35,651 nucleotides of DNA, taken from a virus. Below, piece by piece: positions 34,219 to 35,651 of the stretch (position 1 is its first letter; each line of letters starts with the position of its first letter). The notes under the pieces were generated by a model. It had not been told where the DNA came from. It was given only the letters and a program-made list of their open reading frames with translations, and ran no database searches. The translations under genes were made by a program, and so were the position numbers. The stretch spans positions 1 through 35,651 of IMG/VR virus record IMGVR_UViG_3300025115_000034; one strand, written 5' to 3'.

Positions 34219-34408
34219 GTTTAAGTTCCTCCTCAAATTGTATTTTTAATTGTTCTTCATTTAACATCTCCTTCATCTGTTTAGATAACTGATCATCTAA
34301 TTTAACTAATAATGCTATTGTATACTTTCCAGGTAATTCTAATAGCGCTTTGTAAATTAATTCAAACTCTTGTTCCGTCCCCGTAAAACTAAACACTTTC
34401 ATATTCAT
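34202..34408 (-). CDS. Small conserved phage protein, first gene after promoter
   Basis: 68 residues from ATG 34408 (MNMKVFSF); an in-frame ATG at 34402 is equally possible. The TTG at 34426 cannot be the start because it lies inside the promoter's -7 element. The pattern EFELIYKALLELPGKYTIALLVKLDDQ (quoted in part) is helical and resembles short proteins found in many gut Bacteroidota phages, where an E..L...L..LP....LL.KL..Q signature recurs; their role is unknown. The last third is charged (Glu/Lys). The 17-base overlap with the next gene indicates co-translation. Confidence 0.6.
   Translation of the reverse strand: MNMKVFSFTGTEQEFELIYKALLELPGKYTIALLVKLDDQLSKQMKEMLNEEQLKIQFEEELKHVKAD
34228..34234 (-). 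promoter_or_regulatory. Shine-Dalgarno site that sets the small membrane protein start
   Basis: GAGGAGG on the minus strand, nine bases before ATG 34218. It supports that ATG over the overlapping TTG at 34236. Confidence 0.5.
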
Positions 34409-34423
34409 TAATTTAAATTTATG

Positions 34424-34455
34424 CAAAGATAATATATATTTATCTAAAAAGCAAA
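34424..34455 (-). promoter_or_regulatory. Bacteroidota-type promoter for the lysis/tail block
   Basis: On the minus strand, TTTG (34455-34452), exactly 20 bases, then TATCTTTG (34431-34424): a full match to TTTG-N19-21-TAnnTTTG. The -33 element begins immediately after the methyltransferase stop codon. The predicted start of transcription is near 34417, about 9 bases before ATG 34408. It has the same spacing as the cargo-block promoter at 26472-26503. Confidence 0.75.
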
Positions 34456-34968
34456 TTATTTTTTAGTTAATGTTATAATTATATCAGATACAACATTATT
34501 ATAATGTTTTACTGCGAAATCTCTAGCCTCTTGAGATCTGTTTACCCATTCTGGATAAAACGCATAACCATACACGAAATCAAAATCTGATTTTATACCA
34601 TAATGATCTAGTTTATTAACATCTCTCCATTGTTTATTAAAGTACATAAAACTAGCTTCACTGATAGCCCTTTTATGTGTAGGGTCTTGCCAACATCTCA
34701 TTGAAGTATAATAAGGACAAGATATTCTTATCTGCCCACCTTGTTTTAATATTCTATATACCTCATCCATGAATTTAATCAAATCTGTAGTATGTTCTAC
34801 ATAATGATTACATATTATTTCTTGAGCACTTTCAGACTCAATATCCCAAGGATACTGCTCTAAGTCCATTACTTGATCTACACCTTCTACTGGTTCTATA
34901 TCAATCCCAAAAAAACCAGGTGTTTTGTTTTGACCACATGCCAAATCTAACTTTAACTCTTTTACCAT
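34456..34968 (-). CDS. SAM-dependent methyltransferase (class I)
   Basis: 170 residues from ATG 34968, 15 bases after the glycosyltransferase-like gene. Motif I is LDLACGQ (8-14), followed by an acidic residue in FGIDIEP that would bind the ribose of S-adenosylmethionine. The EIICNHYVEH segment (about 51-60) and LKQGGQIRISCP (about 74-85) complete the Methyltransf_11-type Rossmann fold. The glycine motif is ACGQ rather than GxGxG, as in several small-molecule and sugar methyltransferases. No DNA-methylase (N/D)PP(Y/F) motif is seen. Pairing with a glycosyltransferase suggests modification of a sugar on the virion or host surface, but the substrate is unknown. Confidence 0.75.
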   Translation of the reverse strand: MVKELKLDLACGQNKTPGFFGIDIEPVEGVDQVMDLEQYPWDIESESAQEIICNHYVEHTTDLIKFMDEVYRILKQGGQIRISCPYYTSMRCWQDPTHKRAISEASFMYFNKQWRDVNKLDHYGIKSDFDFVYGYAFYPEWVNRSQEARDFAVKHYNNVVSDIIITLTKK

Positions 34969-34983
34969 AACTAAGCTTTTAAT

Positions 34984-35651
34984 TTACCAAACAATATCGT
35001 TTCTATAATCATAATGTCCTACTCTAACTCTATTATCACATGCAAACTTATAACCTTCTTTAGATGCATTTTCATAGAAATATAGATCTTGGGTATACAT
35101 TTTTACTCCTTCTCCTGGAACATTTTCCTGTAATGTTTTAAACCAAGGAGCTTTCATCTTTTTGAAAATATCTAATTTATAAAGATTAAACCCCATCCCT
35201 AATCCGTTAGCTGGTTGTATTGCATCTGGTATAGGAACCTGTGGAATAAAGTTCTTTGGAAATACAGCTGGATTACCATATATCATAGGTTGACCTTCTT
35301 CTCCTTTGGTCCAGTATAACCCGCCTATAACATCAAATTTATCCATGTTCTCATACAATTTCATTAGACCATCAGGAGGAGGAATATTATCTTCTTCTAT
35401 TGTAAGAATATATTTCCACGTAGAAAGATCCGGGCTATTTAATATATTTTGAATCATTACGTTGTAGGCTTCTCCTACCTCTAAGCCAACTGCAAATAGA
35501 GGACCTATAACTTTCTGATTCATGGGTCTAATAAGACCCATCCAAGACTGTACTACTCTCGCAGGTATCTGTCCTCGTGTGGGACAAATAATGATAGTAG
35601 ACAAGTCCTGATAAGTCTTAGACTTTTCTAATCTGTTCACAGAAGAATCAA
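34984..35651 (-). CDS. Glycosyltransferase-like protein (GT-A fold), 5' end at window edge
   Basis: The frame is open from the window edge to the stop at 34984; GTG at 35640 is the first candidate start, but codons before it remain open, so the true start may lie outside. After STIIICPTRGQ, the usual first strand of GT-A enzymes, there is ILTIEEDNIPP where the acidic cluster (EED) stands in the place of the DxD metal/nucleotide-sugar site. Later GGLYW and GMGFNLYKLDIF resemble the acceptor-side region of family 2-like transferases. No membrane helix is seen. With the methyltransferase it forms a two-gene unit upstream of the lysis promoter. It probably transfers a sugar to a phage or host component; donor and acceptor are unknown. 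Confidence 0.7.
   Translation of the reverse strand, partial: DSSVNRLEKSKTYQDLSTIIICPTRGQIPARVVQSWMGLIRPMNQKVIGPLFAVGLEVGEAYNVMIQNILNSPDLSTWKYILTIEEDNIPPPDGLMKLYENMDKFDVIGGLYWTKGEEGQPMIYGNPAVFPKNFIPQVPIPDAIQPANGLGMGFNLYKLDIFKKMKAPWFKTLQENVPGEGVKMYTQDLYFYENASKEGYKFACDNRVRVGHYDYRNDIVW

Noticed and set aside
1-35651. Stop-codon reassignment, as in some crAss-like phages with TAG or TGA recoded
   Set aside because: All three stops end genes at sensible boundaries: TAG at 22393 and 32816, TGA at 33403 and 34048, and TAA elsewhere. Long frames are open under the standard code.
1-35651. tRNA genes, CRISPR arrays, diversity-generating retroelement repeats, insertion sequences
   Set aside because: No cloverleaf-like segment, regularly spaced repeats, reverse transcriptase, template/variable repeat pair or transposase was found. 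Gaps between genes are at most 107 bases.

Overview
The window reads as part of a crAss-like phage genome (order Crassvirales) that infects a Bacteroidota host. It is AT-rich and every convincing gene lies on the minus strand, so gene order runs from position 35651 down to 1. The crAss assignment rests on four things: gene order (lysis genes, small tail-ring genes, a large beta-rich tail 'muzzle' gene, then a run of very large cargo genes); an RNA polymerase catalytic signature of the crAss virion-RNAP type; recurrent short motifs I know from gut Bacteroidota phages; and two perfect matches to the Bacteroidota promoter consensus (TTTG, 20 bases, TAnnTTTG). All gene identities come from reading the translations by eye; no database search was possible.

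Layout in transcription order. (a) 35651-34456: a glycosyltransferase-like gene cut by the window edge, then an SAM-dependent methyltransferase. (b) A promoter at 34455-34424 opens a tightly overlapping block: a small conserved protein, a one-helix membrane protein, a holin-like protein, an M15-type endolysin and a membrane-anchored spanin-like protein. (c) 32815-30648: three small structural genes that probably encode tail-ring or adaptor proteins, one with an IHF/HU-like segment. (d) 30646-26558: the 1362-residue muzzle-like tail protein. (e) A second promoter at 26503-26472 starts the cargo block. It holds a 1013-residue cell-wall-degrading protein (two peptidoglycan-binding repeats, a cysteine-peptidase-like and a lysozyme-like domain, a glycine-rich membrane segment), two internal virion proteins (337 and 722 residues), a single 5420-residue polyprotein-like gene, a 400-residue protein ending in a peptidoglycan-binding domain, and the first 899 residues of a polyvalent protein (ART-like, zincin and degenerate RecB-type nuclease domains) that runs off the window.

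The centre of interest is the 16.3-kb gene at 3944-20206. By eye it carries hydrophobic N-terminal segments, long coiled coils, an intact HExxH zincin, a two-barrel RNA polymerase core (NRxPTxH followed 40 residues later by DFDID), a SLOG-like nucleotide-binding module, a second zincin whose first ligand is changed, and a C-terminal module sharing a nearly identical 37-bp DNA segment with the neighbouring 400-residue gene. The picture that fits is a package of proteins stored in the tail or capsid and ejected with the DNA: wall hydrolases open the path, hydrophobic proteins cross the membrane, and the RNAP begins early transcription. Short YADGG/DYAGDGSL-like tags recur in several of these cargo proteins.

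No tRNA, CRISPR array, insertion sequence, integrase or reverse transcriptase was seen. No stretch over 110 bases lacks a gene. The standard genetic code fits: TAA, TAG and TGA all occur as stops at real gene ends.
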